Positions 23,101 to 32,740 of a stretch of 64,000 nt of DNA are shown in pieces; position 1 is the first letter of the stretch, and the number at the start of each line of letters is the position of its first letter. The notes under the pieces were generated by a model. It saw nothing but the letters and a program-made list of their open reading frames with translations. It was not told where the DNA came from and did no database searches. The stretch is from assembly GCA_013339895.1 (NCBI GenBank), contig JABACO010000011.1, positions 9,200,546 to 9,264,545 of the forward strand, read 5' to 3'. The translations under genes were made by a program, and so were the position numbers. The DNA comes from Ephydatia muelleri. Taxonomy: Eukaryota > Porifera > Demospongiae > Spongillida > Spongillidae.

Positions 23101-24588
23101 GGAGAGAAGGGCAGGGAGTCAGCCATCTTGTGATGAGGTCATCTGACTCACCTGCTGAGGAGGTGTTGACTAACACACTAGCTGGAGGACTGCTCCCTAC
23201 ACCAATGGAGGCAGTGATGGTGAGGATGAAGGCACTGAACTCCTGCAGTCCAGTGATGGTGTACTGGGTAGCATTACCAACAGACACATTCCCACCACCT
23301 CCAGCTCCAGCACATGGTCCCTGGTAGGTGTAGGAGAGGGTGTAGGTGGTACCTACCTCCCCACCAGGCTGTGACCACATGACAGTGATGGATGTGGAGG
23401 TGATCTGTGTTGTGGTGAGTGAGGGTGTGGATGGGACTGAGGTGGAGTGAGATAGGAGGGAAGGATGGATAACTTTAATAACATTAAGATGAGACTCACT
23501 CAGTGTCAGTATCGCATTGGCACTTTGAGATGGCAGAGATGTGCCCACAGCTATGACAGAGATGCTGTACTGAACCCCAACTTGAAGCTTGGTTAGGACG
23601 TAAGAGGTAGAATTGGTTGAACCTCCACTTGTACTTGGGCCTCCATTAGCCACATAGTAGATATCATATCTGGTCACTGGACCACCTGAGGTTGGTGCAG
23701 TCCAAGAGACACTGACAGATGTGGGACCAGACTGCACAGCAGTGACACCAGTGGGTGGGCCAGGAGCTGTATAGAGGTACATGTCTATAGGTACAAGACA
23801 CCCTTCATAGGCACTACTTACCTTCTACAGTGAGGGATGAGGTAGTGGACCTTGGATTGGGAGTAAACCCTGTAGCTCCGCACACTGGTGAGCAGGTAGT
23901 GGTGACAGTGCATGTGTACATCCCATATGCTCTCCCAGTCACAGTCAGGGTGTTGTTGTAAGTAGATGTTGGTCGATCTGTCACTATCTGAGAGGAAGTA
24001 TTACTCACTGGACTTCCATAAGTGGTCCACAGCACATCTGTAGGAGGAGAACTAGTGCTGTTGCAGGTCAACTGGAACACTGGTGGATCAACATTTGTAG
24101 GTGTCAACAGCTGAAACTGGACACCTCCTGTGATGTTAGGACCATCTGTGGGAGAGTCAACACTTCCATAACACATGTGATGTACTTTCCTCTCTACTTA
24201 CAAGTGGCTGCTACAGAGAGACCATAATTGTAACCATTTGATGTAGCCAGATTGGCCGATGCTGCTAGTCTGAGATCACTGTACATTCCAATGCAGAGTG
24301 TGATGCTGGTATTGGTACAACATTGAACACCATGTGGGAAGACAGAAGGAGTTCCACGATACAGCTCTACTCCTCCTGACACATTTCGTTGACCCAAACC
24401 TCCAGTAGTTGAAGGTGTTGCTAGGGGAAACAGGACTCCACTTGGGTCATACCACTGTCCACCTGTAATTCCCTGGCACAACAGAGGATACTGTGGTGGA
24501 GCAGATGAGTTAACTCTGTTTGGAACTACTGAGAGGGTCACCAGGCTGTTGTTTCTGACCACTTGTCCATTCCAGGTGATACTCTGGC
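17118..24588 (-). CDS. Receptor-type protein tyrosine phosphatase, 24 exons
   Basis: Exons in coding order, minus strand: 24588-24202, 24145-23822, 23766-23500, 23436-23152, 23094-22810, 22478-22209, 21824-21516, 21446-21323, 21180-21023, 20896-20505, 20451-20364, 20212-20130, 20069-20033, 19976-19762, 19584-19430, 19357-19222, 19158-19009, 18953-18860, 18801-18737, 18682-18548, 18490-18365, 17605-17454, 17389-17254, 17192-17118. Every junction is GT-AG and keeps frame, giving 1,481 residues to the TGA at 17118-17120. Order: ectodomain, transmembrane helix, cysteine-free Ig-type domain, tandem phosphatase domains. The first exon seen starts inside a codon after an AG, so signal peptide and initiator lie further upstream and were not found. 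RPTPs remove phosphate from tyrosine at the plasma membrane in response to adhesion cues; ligand unknown. A paralogue's 3' end is at 63766-64000. Confidence 0.93.
17690..17930 (+). repeat. Inverted copy of an FN3 exon start in D2 intron
   Basis: Reverse-complement match to 21750-21990, which contains the start of the last FN3 exon and its upstream intron. Plus strand here reads [20 protein letters not shown]; the source minus strand reads [20 protein letters not shown]. It lies in the large intron between the two halves of D2 on the strand opposite to the gene, so it is not an exon of it. Confidence 0.85.
17950..18238 (+). repeat. About 27-bp minisatellite in D2 intron
   Basis: About 11 copies of a unit near CACCCACAGATATGGAGAAC plus TACACAA, some lacking CC. 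Intronic. The short frames across it are repeat artefacts. Confidence 0.93.
19009..20451 (-). other. RPTP phosphatase domain D1, intact motifs
   Basis: Seven exons. Motifs in order: [17 protein letters not shown] (KNRY-like substrate loop), [67 protein letters not shown] (WPD loop with general acid), ILVHC joined across an 72-bp intron to SAGVGRTG (P-loop with catalytic Cys and Arg), then [12 protein letters not shown] (Q-loop). All catalytic residues of an active classical tyrosine phosphatase are present. Confidence 0.94.
20505..20896 (-). other. RPTP cytoplasmic-side Ig-type domain without cysteines
   Basis: Encodes a clear I-set-like fold: [20 protein letters not shown] (B and C strands with the core Trp), then [20 protein letters not shown] (E and F strands with the tyrosine corner) and ANELG. 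The two positions normally cysteine hold valine (FNVRV) and glutamate (YELEV), so no disulfide can form. The exon ends with a tail of about 45 residues ([17 protein letters not shown] and on) leading to the phosphatase. It lies after the transmembrane exon in the same frame, hence on the cytosolic side, where disulfides would not form anyway, as in titin-type Ig domains. Domain call is by pattern only. Confidence 0.85.
21023..21180 (-). other. RPTP cytoplasmic juxtamembrane exon
   Basis: Short polar segment of about 53 residues after the stop-transfer sequence, rich in Ser/Thr, with two tyrosine motifs: SPYEKV and AQYATI. The second resembles an SH2-binding or ITIM-like site. Function is inference. 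Confidence 0.75.
21323..21446 (-). other. RPTP transmembrane exon
   Basis: Encodes [12 protein letters not shown], then a Gly/Val-rich hydrophobic run ending [18 protein letters not shown], followed by a basic stop-transfer RCK across the next junction (TTA AG joined to G TGC). Length and composition fit one membrane-spanning helix, with the glycine-rich half capable of helix packing. It separates the FN3 repeats from everything encoded downstream. Confidence 0.9.
21516..24588 (-). other. RPTP ectodomain: unknown module, Ig, five FN3
   Basis: Exon 24588-24202 encodes a cysteine-containing module ([28 protein letters not shown]) I cannot assign. Exon 24145-23822 is Ig-like, with [12 protein letters not shown] and YTCTVTTTC providing the cysteines. 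Five FN3 domains follow, one per exon: 23766-23500, 23436-23152, 23094-22810, 22478-22209 and 21824-21516, each with the usual tryptophan ([34 protein letters not shown]) and a late tyrosine block. All exons from the Ig exon to the last FN3 exon have the same entry and exit phase, an arrangement that allows exon shuffling. Many N-x-S/T sites are visible. Confidence 0.9.
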
Positions 24589-24605
24589 CTGCATGTGTGT
24601 GGTTA

Positions 24606-24990
24606 TTATTACGTTATCCTTCTAGTTACACGCAATGTGAATGCGCAATAACGTGATACACACACCACAGGTGCAGTAACCATACGTCACTGGCACATAA
24701 GACATCACTGGTACATAAGACATCACTGGCACATAAGACATCACTGGTACATAAGACATCACTGGTACATAAGACATCACTGGTACATAAGACATCACTG
24801 GTACATAAGACATCACTGGTACATAAGACATCACTGGTACATAAGACATCACTGGCACACCAGAAGATAGTATGGGTAAGCGGATGTGATTACTTTGTTT
24901 GGAACTACTAAGAGGGTCGCCAGGCTGTTGTTTCTGACCACTTGACCATTCCAGGTGATGCTCTGGCCTGCATGTATGCAATATTGCTGT
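24606..24990. repeat. Partial exon duplication with 18-bp minisatellite
   Basis: 24888-24990 repeats the 5' part of the first visible RPTP exon and its acceptor (TTTGGAACTACTAAGAGGG against TTTGGAACTACTGAGAGGG at 24520; CTCTGGCCTGCATGT at both). Between them, 24690-24862 is about 10 copies of an 18-bp unit, TACATAAGACATCACTGG. The partial copy looks non-functional and may mark where upstream exons were displaced. Confidence 0.8.
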
Positions 24991-25798
24991 CATAACGCAC
25001 CTCGCCACTGGTGTAGATCTTCGGCAATATGATTTGTTCGGTAGAGAAACAATCTACCATCTCTTCCATTTGTTACTACCGTATTCTAAAGCTCAGCTTA
25101 GCTCAATGCATGCAATGAGCCCAGATCAGGTTGCAAAGTGTTACAAGATACTAAACTATGATTGTATTATAATTATAAACTCTGCGACGGATGCATACAT
25201 GTAGTTTACCAGGATTACTAGTACATATAGGTAGACATCATGCACCGCTGAGCACGTTGGCTTCCGTTGTTGGCTTCAGTAATAGTGTACCAGTGTGGTT
25301 TAGCGGAGGGTACAATACTTGATTTCATTGACCATCTACGATTTGTAGCCTCGCTCACGACCTCGGCGTGATGCGCAGTGCGGCGGAGTTTGTTATTAAA
25401 AACGGTAGCTTTGCAAGAACGCAAATCAAGTTGGCCTATACCCACTTGGTAATAAAGTTGGTAACTGGCTACCCGCGTGCAGTCGCGCAGTGCAGAAAAA
25501 AAGGCACATTTCGCGGAATTGCACACATATGCCCGACTCGAAGCAGTAAAACCAATTGGACGTACCTGAGGATAGATGTGGAAGAACACAAAGAACAGTG
25601 TATGCGAGCATGTACATGTACGGGTTTCTCGGTCGTGATCACGTGCACTACATATGCATTCATGCCAAATTGTTAAATAGTAGTAGAAGCACTAAATAGT
25701 GTTTATACTAGTGAAAGCACCTCAGGTATCTTAAGACTAGCAACACTTATAATTAATTAGCAATATCAGCAATTGTAACCATTACAAGACGCCGCATG
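24991..25798. other. No recognised gene
   Basis: Contains a 123-codon minus-strand frame (25589-25218) that I do not recognise and that has no second copy here. 25627-25735 matches the pseudoexon flanks at 6690 and 38770 (GGTCGTGATCACGTGCAC). 25757-25800 (TTAGCAATATCAGCAATT onward) matches 37803-37848, the entry into another minisatellite. RPTP 5' exons could be hidden here, but I cannot support any. Confidence 0.5.
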
Positions 25799-27152
25799 TC
25801 CTGCCACCTTCATGTATTGCTACCTTCATCACCTGACTGATGCTGCTAGTGTGAGATCAGTGTACATTCCAACACAGAGTGTGATGGTGGTATCACCACA
25901 CCTAAACAAGGATGTGTCTTACATGCCACCTTCATGTACTGCCACCTTCATGTACTACCACCTTCATGTACTGCCACCTTCATGTACTGCCACCTTCATG
26001 TACTGCCACCTTCATGTACTGCCACCTTGATGTACTGCCACCTTCATGTACTGCCACCTTCATGCACTACCACCTTCACGTACTACCACCTTCATGTACT
26101 GCCACCTTCATGTACTGCCACCTTCATGTACTGCCACCTTCATATACTGCCACCTTCATGTACTGCCACCTTCATGTACTGCCACCTTCATGTACTGCCA
26201 CCTTCATGTACTGCCACCTTCATGTACTGCCACCTTCATGTACTGCCACCTTCATGTACTGCCACCTTCATGTACTGCCACCTTCATGTACTGCCACCTT
26301 CATGTACTGCCACCTTCATGTACTGCCACCTTCATGTACTGCCACCTTCATGTACTGCCACCTTCATGTACTGCTGCCACCCTCATGTACTGCCACCTTC
26401 ATGTACTGCCACCTTCATGTACTGCTGCCACCTTCATATACTGCCACCCTCATGTACTGCCACCTTCATGTACTGCCACCTTCATGTACTGCCACCTTCA
26501 TGTACTGCCACCTTCATGTACTGCCACCTTCATGTACTGCCACCCTCATGTACTGCCACCCTCATGTACTGCCACCCTCATGTACTGCCACCTTCATGTA
26601 CTGCCACCTTCATGTACTGCCACCTTCATGTACTGTCACCTTCATGTACTACCACCTTCATGTACTGTCACCTTCATGTACTGCCACCTTCATGTACTGC
26701 CACCCTCATGTACTGCCACCCTCATGTACTGCCACCTTCTGGTACTGCCACCTTCATGTACTACCACCTTCATGTACTGCTGCCACCTTCATGTACTGCC
26801 ACCTTCATGTACTGCCACCTTCATGTACTGCCACCTTCATGTACTGCCACCTTCATGTACTGCCACCTTCATGTACTGCCACCTTCATGTACTGCCACCT
26901 TCATGTACTGCCACCTTCATGTACTGCCACCTTCATGTACTGCCACCTTCATGTGCTGCCACCTTCATGTGCTGCCACCTTCATGTACTGCCACCCTCAT
27001 GTACTGCCACCCTCATGTACTGCCACCCTCATGTACTGCCACCTTCATGTACTGCCACCTTCATGTACTGCCACCTTCATGTACTGCCACCTTCATGTAC
27101 TGCCACCTTCATGTACTGCCACCTTCATGTGCTGCCACCTTCATGTATTGCG
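25799..27152 (+). repeat. 16-bp minisatellite array with truncated pseudoexon
   Basis: Two short units, then at 25830-25920 a fragment of the RPTP pseudoexon (GATGCTGCTAGTGTGAGATC) joined to an inverted scrap reading CACCTAAACAAGGATGTG, the reverse complement of the flank near 6762. From 25923 follow about 76 units of the 16-bp repeat, with CTGCTGCC insertions near 26374, 26424 and 26780. Ends at GTATTGCGTGCTCAGAAAGG. Confidence 0.95.
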
Positions 27153-27710
27153 TGCTCAGAAAGGAATTTCGGACATATTTCCGGCGCTGTGCTGTAGACT
27201 AGTGACATGATATTGACACTTAATTGGTGGTTATTGTGTAAACAGACTATGTACAACGAGAAGTGAATTCAAAATGGCTACTAGTGGTATTACAGAGAAG
27301 CGGTTCATGTTTCAATAAAGCTGTCAGGCGAGTGTCTTAGTGGTTTTAGCAGCTACCCGTATGTAAAAAAAAAGGTTGGAAACAGAGGTTATTATTTTTT
27401 GCTACTTCATATGTCATTTGCTACTTCATATGTCATTAAAAATTCATTACATTAACCCATGCATAGTTATTAAATTATTTTTACTTCTTATGGATGCAAC
27501 TCCATAATATCCTTTGTTGTGTGAAAAAAGCCCAAACGTATACATGTTAAGGCTCAAGCTATCCTCTTTGAAATAATAAAGGTCACATAAAATTAATTAT
27601 TCAGCAAGTCATTATTTAAGCGAGCCATCATAGAGTATACATGTGTGTGGCAATTTTGCGTATATGTGAGGTATTCAGGGTGGTACAATTTCATGTGGAA
27701 TGACTCTCCT
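27153..27710. repeat. Dispersed repeat copy, no gene
   Basis: Related to 8390-8760, 40160-40530 and 60600-60870 (AAAGCTGTCAGGCGAGTG, CTACTTCATATGTCATT, GCAACTCCATAATATCC). Non-coding. Confidence 0.7.
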
Positions 27711-28208
27711 GTGGTTTGCATCATTGCGTTTCACAATGAGCAAGAAATGTTGATGCTCTTGAATACGTGAGGCCCTTTGAAATCATGCGTTTGTTAGAAA
27801 ACTGTTGTCTAGTGCCATTATTGTTTGTAATGGTGTGCATGAAATGTGTCGCAGCGAAACATACCTTTTGAAGTTCTGTACTCTGTGCTTGTTTCTTTTA
27901 TGCATGGAATTCAACTCATAGTTCCAACTGGCCTTCATTCCAAGGTGAAGATGATACATGTACTAGTAGCTGATAATTGCAGTCAATCGCTGTGCATTCC
28001 TAACTGGTTGTTTTGCTTTACTAACTAACTGGTAGTACACATAAACATGCTCAACTCATCATCACCCACCATTCCACCTCATCACCCACCATTCTCATCT
28101 CATCATCCACCATTCCCAGGAGTACTCCTCCACCCAGCTCTCTGAGTGGAAACAGGAGAGGTGCACAACTTGGGTATTGCAAATAAGTGACAAAGCAATA
28201 GCATAGCA

Positions 28209-28586
28209 TCATGTGCATCCAGATGTGCACAATATTTCATAATTCAAGAAATCTATTTTTGTACAGATGGTTGCAGATATTGAGGCAGTACCCAGTAGTG
28301 TGGGGACATCATGAAACACATCATGTAAAGCTCCACCAAGGGTTCCATCATCCAAGTAGAAGATGCGCAAATATGATTTTAAGTGAGAACACATGTTGTG
28401 GATTGTGTGACAAAAAGCAGAGGCCCTAGAGGGTCTCCTTGCTGCACTCCTTCTGAAGATCAAATAGCTTTCTTCCCACAAAACAAGGATGAAGATGAAC
28501 AGTACACAGAATGCACAAAAGGATACAATCTGGAAGCAAGATCTGTAAATGCCAGGAGCATTCTTAAAATCTAGTTTAAGAATCAA
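28209..28586 (-). pseudogene. Non-LTR reverse transcriptase fragment
   Basis: Minus strand: FCHTIHNMCSHLKSYLRIFY followed by LDDGTLGGALHDVFHDV near 28360-28290. The LDD core of reverse transcriptase is preserved; upstream the RRSAARRPSRAS part is frame-shifted. The tail ILCTSGCT is shared with C1 at 11002-11060. Same family as the relic at 12430-12865 and 30700-31110. Confidence 0.72.
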
Positions 28587-28876
28587 GTGATCATGGAGTA
28601 GGTTGGACAGATAAACACAAGCAGAGTGTATGACAATTGCAACTGTAGTGGAAACGTAGATCCCAATCTCAGTAGTTATAGCAACTCATATTAGTCTGAT
28701 CTCTACAGCAATGCATACACATTATATACTTACAAGTCACACAGAAAAGAGGGGTTCACAGATATTTGGTGCATACATGGGACACGGTACAACTAGAGAT
28801 CCATTCAGATTAGTCCATGTGCATTCAACTGCCCAAGGAGGTCTTCTGACTGGTGCTTCTCAGTTAGAATGACATC

Positions 28877-29390
28877 ATGGATCTCATGGTCAACTTGAGG
28901 TGGTTTGCCACTGTAGAGAGCCACCTTGATTTTCTTCTGTACGAGCAAGTCATCAAGCAGGTTGCTCATGCATTGCAATTGTCAAGTCACCCTACAACTA
29001 TCAATTGGTGGAAACCCCCATTCAGGAGGTACTCTCAGCTGTGGGCTCAACTTCTCTTAAATGATGCATTGTGTGGAGACATTATACACCTGGGCCAACC
29101 TCAGACAATGTCACAGTACCAGTTCTTCCAGTAACGCTCCAGAAAGATGCATTGCAGCAGTGTCATGACTCACCTCAAGCAGGCCATCAAGGTGCACAGA
29201 AGACCCTTTACCAACTGAGTCGTGACATACTGGATCAACATGGCACAAGATGTGGAGTGTCATTGTAAGGAATATACGGTTTGCCAGCAGACAATACCTA
29301 CCATGCCTACAAGAGTGCAAATGTGCCATACACTGCTGCCAAGCACCTCATTGTATGACACTGGATAGTTACATTCAGCCTTGTTCAGCA
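28877..29390 (+). pseudogene. Ty3/gypsy integrase N-terminal fragment
   Basis: Plus strand, several frames: QLWAQLLLND, then LQQCHDSPQAGHQGAQKTLY QLSRD-type sequence (29140-29235), then CHCKEYTVCQQTIPTMPTRV near 29265-29320. Spacing H-x3-7-H ... C-x2-4-C matches the integrase zinc-binding domain followed by its usual TMPTR linker. It ends near 29370 without the DDE core. Orientation is opposite to the protease/RT fragment immediately downstream. Confidence 0.7.
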
Positions 29391-29399
29391 CACAACTTG

Positions 29400-30134
29400 C
29401 ATAGTCAATCTTCTAGTGTCTTGATCTTATCATTGCCTGGCATCACTCCCACTCCTGAGAAGACATGTTCAAGGAATGCAACCTCAGGGAGTCCTATTTG
29501 GCATTTGCTGCCTCGTAGGGTCAACCCTGTCTCCTACAGTCACTGAAGAACTTCTTCCAAATGGCTCCTCAAACAGGAGGTCCTGTGGTGGTGGTGATGT
29601 GGTGGGAGGTCACTGTTCCCGGATTAGTGATGAAGAGATCCTTAAATATCCGTATAGTGGCTGCAAAACACGTCTTCACATCTTTGGGAAATTCGTAGTC
29701 CACCTTTTCTTCATAGTGTGGGACTGCACAGTCTTCAATCATCACCTCGCTGTTCATCTCTGCCATGTCAATTCCTGCAACTGGACATGCACCACTTTCT
29801 CTTCAGTGTCACCCCAGATTCCCAACCTGCACTGAATGTTTTGGAATCATGCTCGGGTGCAGGTACACGTACATGTGCTTTGCCTACCGTTTGGGTCACT
29901 GTGACTGGCATGGAGGACTGTTCCATGCCTTTGAAGAAAATCCGTTCCCAATATGGCAGGAGTGATCAGGCATGCAACCACTAGGAAGTTGTTGAGCTCC
30001 CCAAGTTTCACTGTGACACTAACTTGATCCACAATGGGTAGGTGTGCACCTGCTGCTGACACCAGATGTATATCAAGCTTAGGATCTGTGTGATCAATTC
30101 CTATTGACATAATTGATCCACTGATATTACACAA
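29400..30134 (-). pseudogene. Ty3/gypsy protease and RT fragments, copy 2
   Basis: Parallel to 11100-11805. Minus strand: LDIHLVSAAGAHLPIVDQV, LVVACLITPAILGTDFLQRH, then EMNSEVMIEDCAVPHYEEKV (29766-29569), then QIGLPEVAF, HVFSGVGV and MPGNDKIKTLED at 29500-29410. The last parts are the RT connection region typical of gypsy elements. Frameshifted. Confidence 0.72.
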
Positions 30135-30189
30135 CCCCCCCCCCTCTTTATTCCATACCCCAACTGCTGTGGAAAAGTAATTCCCCTTT

Positions 30190-30690
30190 CATCCATGTGT
30201 TCTCCCATCTCCTTCATCAATGTGTTCCCCCATCTCCTTCATCAATGTGTTTCCCCATCTCCTTCATCAATGTGTTCTCCCATCTCCTTCATCAACGTGT
30301 TCCCCCATCTCCTTCATCCCATGTGTTCCCCCATCTCCTTCATCAACGTGTTCCCCCATCTCCTTCATCCCATGTGTTCCCCCATCTCCTTCATCAATGT
30401 GTTCCCCCATCTCCTTCATCAATGTGTTTCCCCATCTCCTTCATCAATGTGTTCTCCCATCTCCTTCATCAACGTGTTCCCCCATCTCCTTCATCCCATG
30501 TGTTCCCCCATCTCCTTCATCAACGTGTTCCCCCATCTCCTTCATCCCATGTGTTCCCCCATCTCCTTCATCAATGTGTTCCCCCATCTCCTTCATCAAT
30601 GTGTTCCCCCATCTCCTTCGTCAATGTGTTCCCCCATCTCCCCATCAATGTGTTCCCCCATCTCCCCCATCAATGTGTTCCCCACACATA
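30190..30690 (+). repeat. 25-bp minisatellite with higher-order units
   Basis: About 20 units. Seven successive units (five of 25 bp and two of 26 bp carrying TTCATCCCATGTG) form a 177-bp higher-order repeat present twice, beginning near 30244 and 30421. Stop-free in all three plus frames. Confidence 0.93.
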
Positions 30691-30699
30691 TTGCACCTA

Positions 30700-31110
30700 G
30701 GGTACAGCCAACAGCAATAGGTCGAATACCACCATCTGTTAAGTGCAGCTAAGTGAAGCACCAAAGAAGAATGCACAATTAAAGACAAGTGTTTTATCCT
30801 CCAGAATATGAAGCAGAAAGTGATAATTGGTGTCACTTCCATTAAAAGGGACAATCATATATTTGAGGTGTTGTGGTCTTTAATAACCATCAGGCCCACT
30901 GTTAGGGAAAGAATTGATGGTTCTTTTCACTGATGGAGAGTGGATGGTAATTCAGCAATGACAGAGTTAGCAGGTGGTGTAGGATGTTTCTGTTAAAGAG
31001 CTGTGAGTGTGGCTTGATCAATATCAGCAATGGAATCATCAGAGCATGCAATCCTTACAGATCCCTTGAAAACAATCGCCTTCTTCCAGCTTAGCCGATA
31101 TGACTTTCCA
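30700..31110 (-). pseudogene. Non-LTR reverse transcriptase N-terminal relic, copy 2
   Basis: Corresponds to 12430-12865, with the IRIACSDDSIADIDQATL block near 31055-31005 on the minus strand and further frameshifts. Confidence 0.65.
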
Positions 31111-31544
31111 AATTAATCAATGGGTCAGCAGCATGATGCTTTAGAGTCCTCAATCGAGGTGGTGGGAACGATGTTTCACTGGTAAAACGAGAGTTAATAG
31201 TTGAAGTTACGTTAAATTCCATTTATGTTCACCTCTTGTTGGAGCAAAAACATAAACTGAAACAAATCACACCATGCTCCTACATTACTAATTTTCACTA
31301 CTCTACCAATCACTGATGACAGTTGATGCGCCGCTAGGTCTCTTGAACCACGAGGGACCCTCTGTAGAATCTTCGCAAGCTTGGGTTCGAAATGGGTGTA
31401 GATGACGTTTCATTGTGGATTTGTGGTCGACCTGTAAAGTAGTTGCGATGACAGGTGGCGAATTCATTGTGTTTTGATAATATAATATACAGTACACCAC
31501 AATAATAACATACATGAGCTCTAATAGTTACCTGACAGCAGGTT
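31110..31544. other. Non-coding end of block C2
   Basis: Matches 12865-13260 closely. No gene. The last bases lead into the Helitron-like terminus. Confidence 0.6.
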
Positions 31545-31916
31545 CAATATAGGATTGATTGAGGATTGATGAATATCATTAAAAAAAACTTCACTCGCGT
31601 CTGGAGGGACAACGGAGAAACGGATCGCTTATCTCTTTGTCGCGATGGAACGAGAACTCAAAGATCTACAGTTCTACGTTTGTTCCGTGTCATAAAACGG
31701 TGTGCTTTTAGAGAAACAAACGAATTCCTTTTTCTCGTGCCCAGTCCCAAAATAATTCTTGGTCTTTCTTCTTCTTCTTCTTCTTCTTCTTCTTCTTCTT
31801 CTTCTCCTCCTCCTCCTCCTCGTCTTCTTCTTCTTCTTCGAGCTACGAACGGTTTTGAATAACGGCAATAGCACCAAAATCTTCGGAATTCACCTGCACG
31901 TTATCCTTTAAGGTCA
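31545..31916 (+). mobile_element. Helitron-like 5' region, truncated copy
   Basis: TTCAATATAGGATTGATTGA to CACGTTATCCT matches, in opposite orientation, 36125-35890, the leader of the Helitron-like copy to its right. It contains an expanded TTC/TCC tract at 31767-31847. It ends at the 296-bp foldback element, so coding parts are missing. Confidence 0.75.
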
Positions 31917-32212
31917 CAAGTAAATAAAAACATTCTCTAATGAGAAAGTTGGTGGGCATATAGGATTGACAATGTTGGTGTAAAAAGCACGGAAACAAGT
32001 GTGACAGAAATGTTACTGGAAAATTGAAATAGGCCTATATTTAGCCCAGTCACATTTAGGCAGCGCACGCCTGAGAAAATGGACTAAATATAGGCCTATT
32101 TCAATTTTCCAGTAACATTTCTGTCACACTTGTTTCCGTGCTTTTTACACCAACATTGTCAATCCTATATGCCCACCAACTTTCTCATTAGAGAATGTTT
32201 TTATTTACTTGT
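31917..32212. mobile_element. 296-bp foldback MITE
   Basis: Near-perfect hairpin: arms of about 130 bp from ACAAGTAAATAAAAACATTC to GGCCTATATTTAGCCC and back to TTTTTATTTACTTGT, with a short loop. No coding sequence. It lies just beyond the 3' end of the minus-strand Helitron-like gene. A sister element occupies the same relative position next to the plus-strand copy at 37504. Confidence 0.9.
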
Positions 32213-32399
32213 TTCATAAGTTTTTTTTTTCTCTGTGTCAAAGAACTTATAAACGCTTTGTTTTTACAATACGACTTTAATAATGAAAAGTAATAAATTA
32301 ACGAACACATAATTAATTTAAAATGGTACGTATAATTGTTTTTAATATAATTAATTATTTTGCTGCCTCCTCTTCCTCCCCCCGCCTTGGGTATGGCCA

Positions 32400-32740
32400 T
32401 GCGGGTGGCGGGGGCAGGAAAAAAGGCGGGGGCAGCATTGGGGGGTGCAGTGGCGGGGGCAGAACTGGTACTGGCGGTGGGAGGGGTGCTGCTGGTGGTG
32501 GTGGGACTAGCTCTGGAGGGGTGGGGGGCAGCGCTGCTGCTGGCCATGGTGGGGCTGGCGCTGGTAGGGGCAGCGGTGGGGCTAGCGCTGGCGGGGGCTG
32601 CGCTGCTGCTGATGGTGGGGCTAGCGTTGGCGGGGGCAGCGCTGCTGCTGGTAGTGGGGCTAGCGTTGGCGGGGCAGCGCTGCTGCTGGTGGTAGGGCTA
32701 GCGCTGGCGGGGCAGCGCTGCTGCTGGTGGTGAGGCTAGC
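32400..32740. repeat. GC-rich low-complexity coding repeat
   Basis: Irregular repeats around GCTGCTGCTGGTGGTGGGGC and GCTAGCGCTGGCGGGG. On the minus strand they encode Pro/Ala/Ser-rich sequence. A shorter relative lies at 37060-37330 in opposite orientation. Confidence 0.85.

Larger units (their letters stand above)
27711..31530. repeat. Duplicated block C2 (pairs with 10482-13330)
   Basis: Near-identical to C1, with an additional 1.1 kb at 28310-29440 that C1 lacks. The 25-bp minisatellite inside differs in copy number and organisation. The 28590-28860 part also occurs at 60870-61130. Confidence 0.85.

Noticed and set aside
25218-25589. 123-codon minus-strand frame as a small gene
   Set aside because: No recognised domain, no duplicate, no splice context; left as unsupported.
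25912-27210. Open frames up to 432 codons
   Set aside because: Same minisatellite artefact as in the first array.
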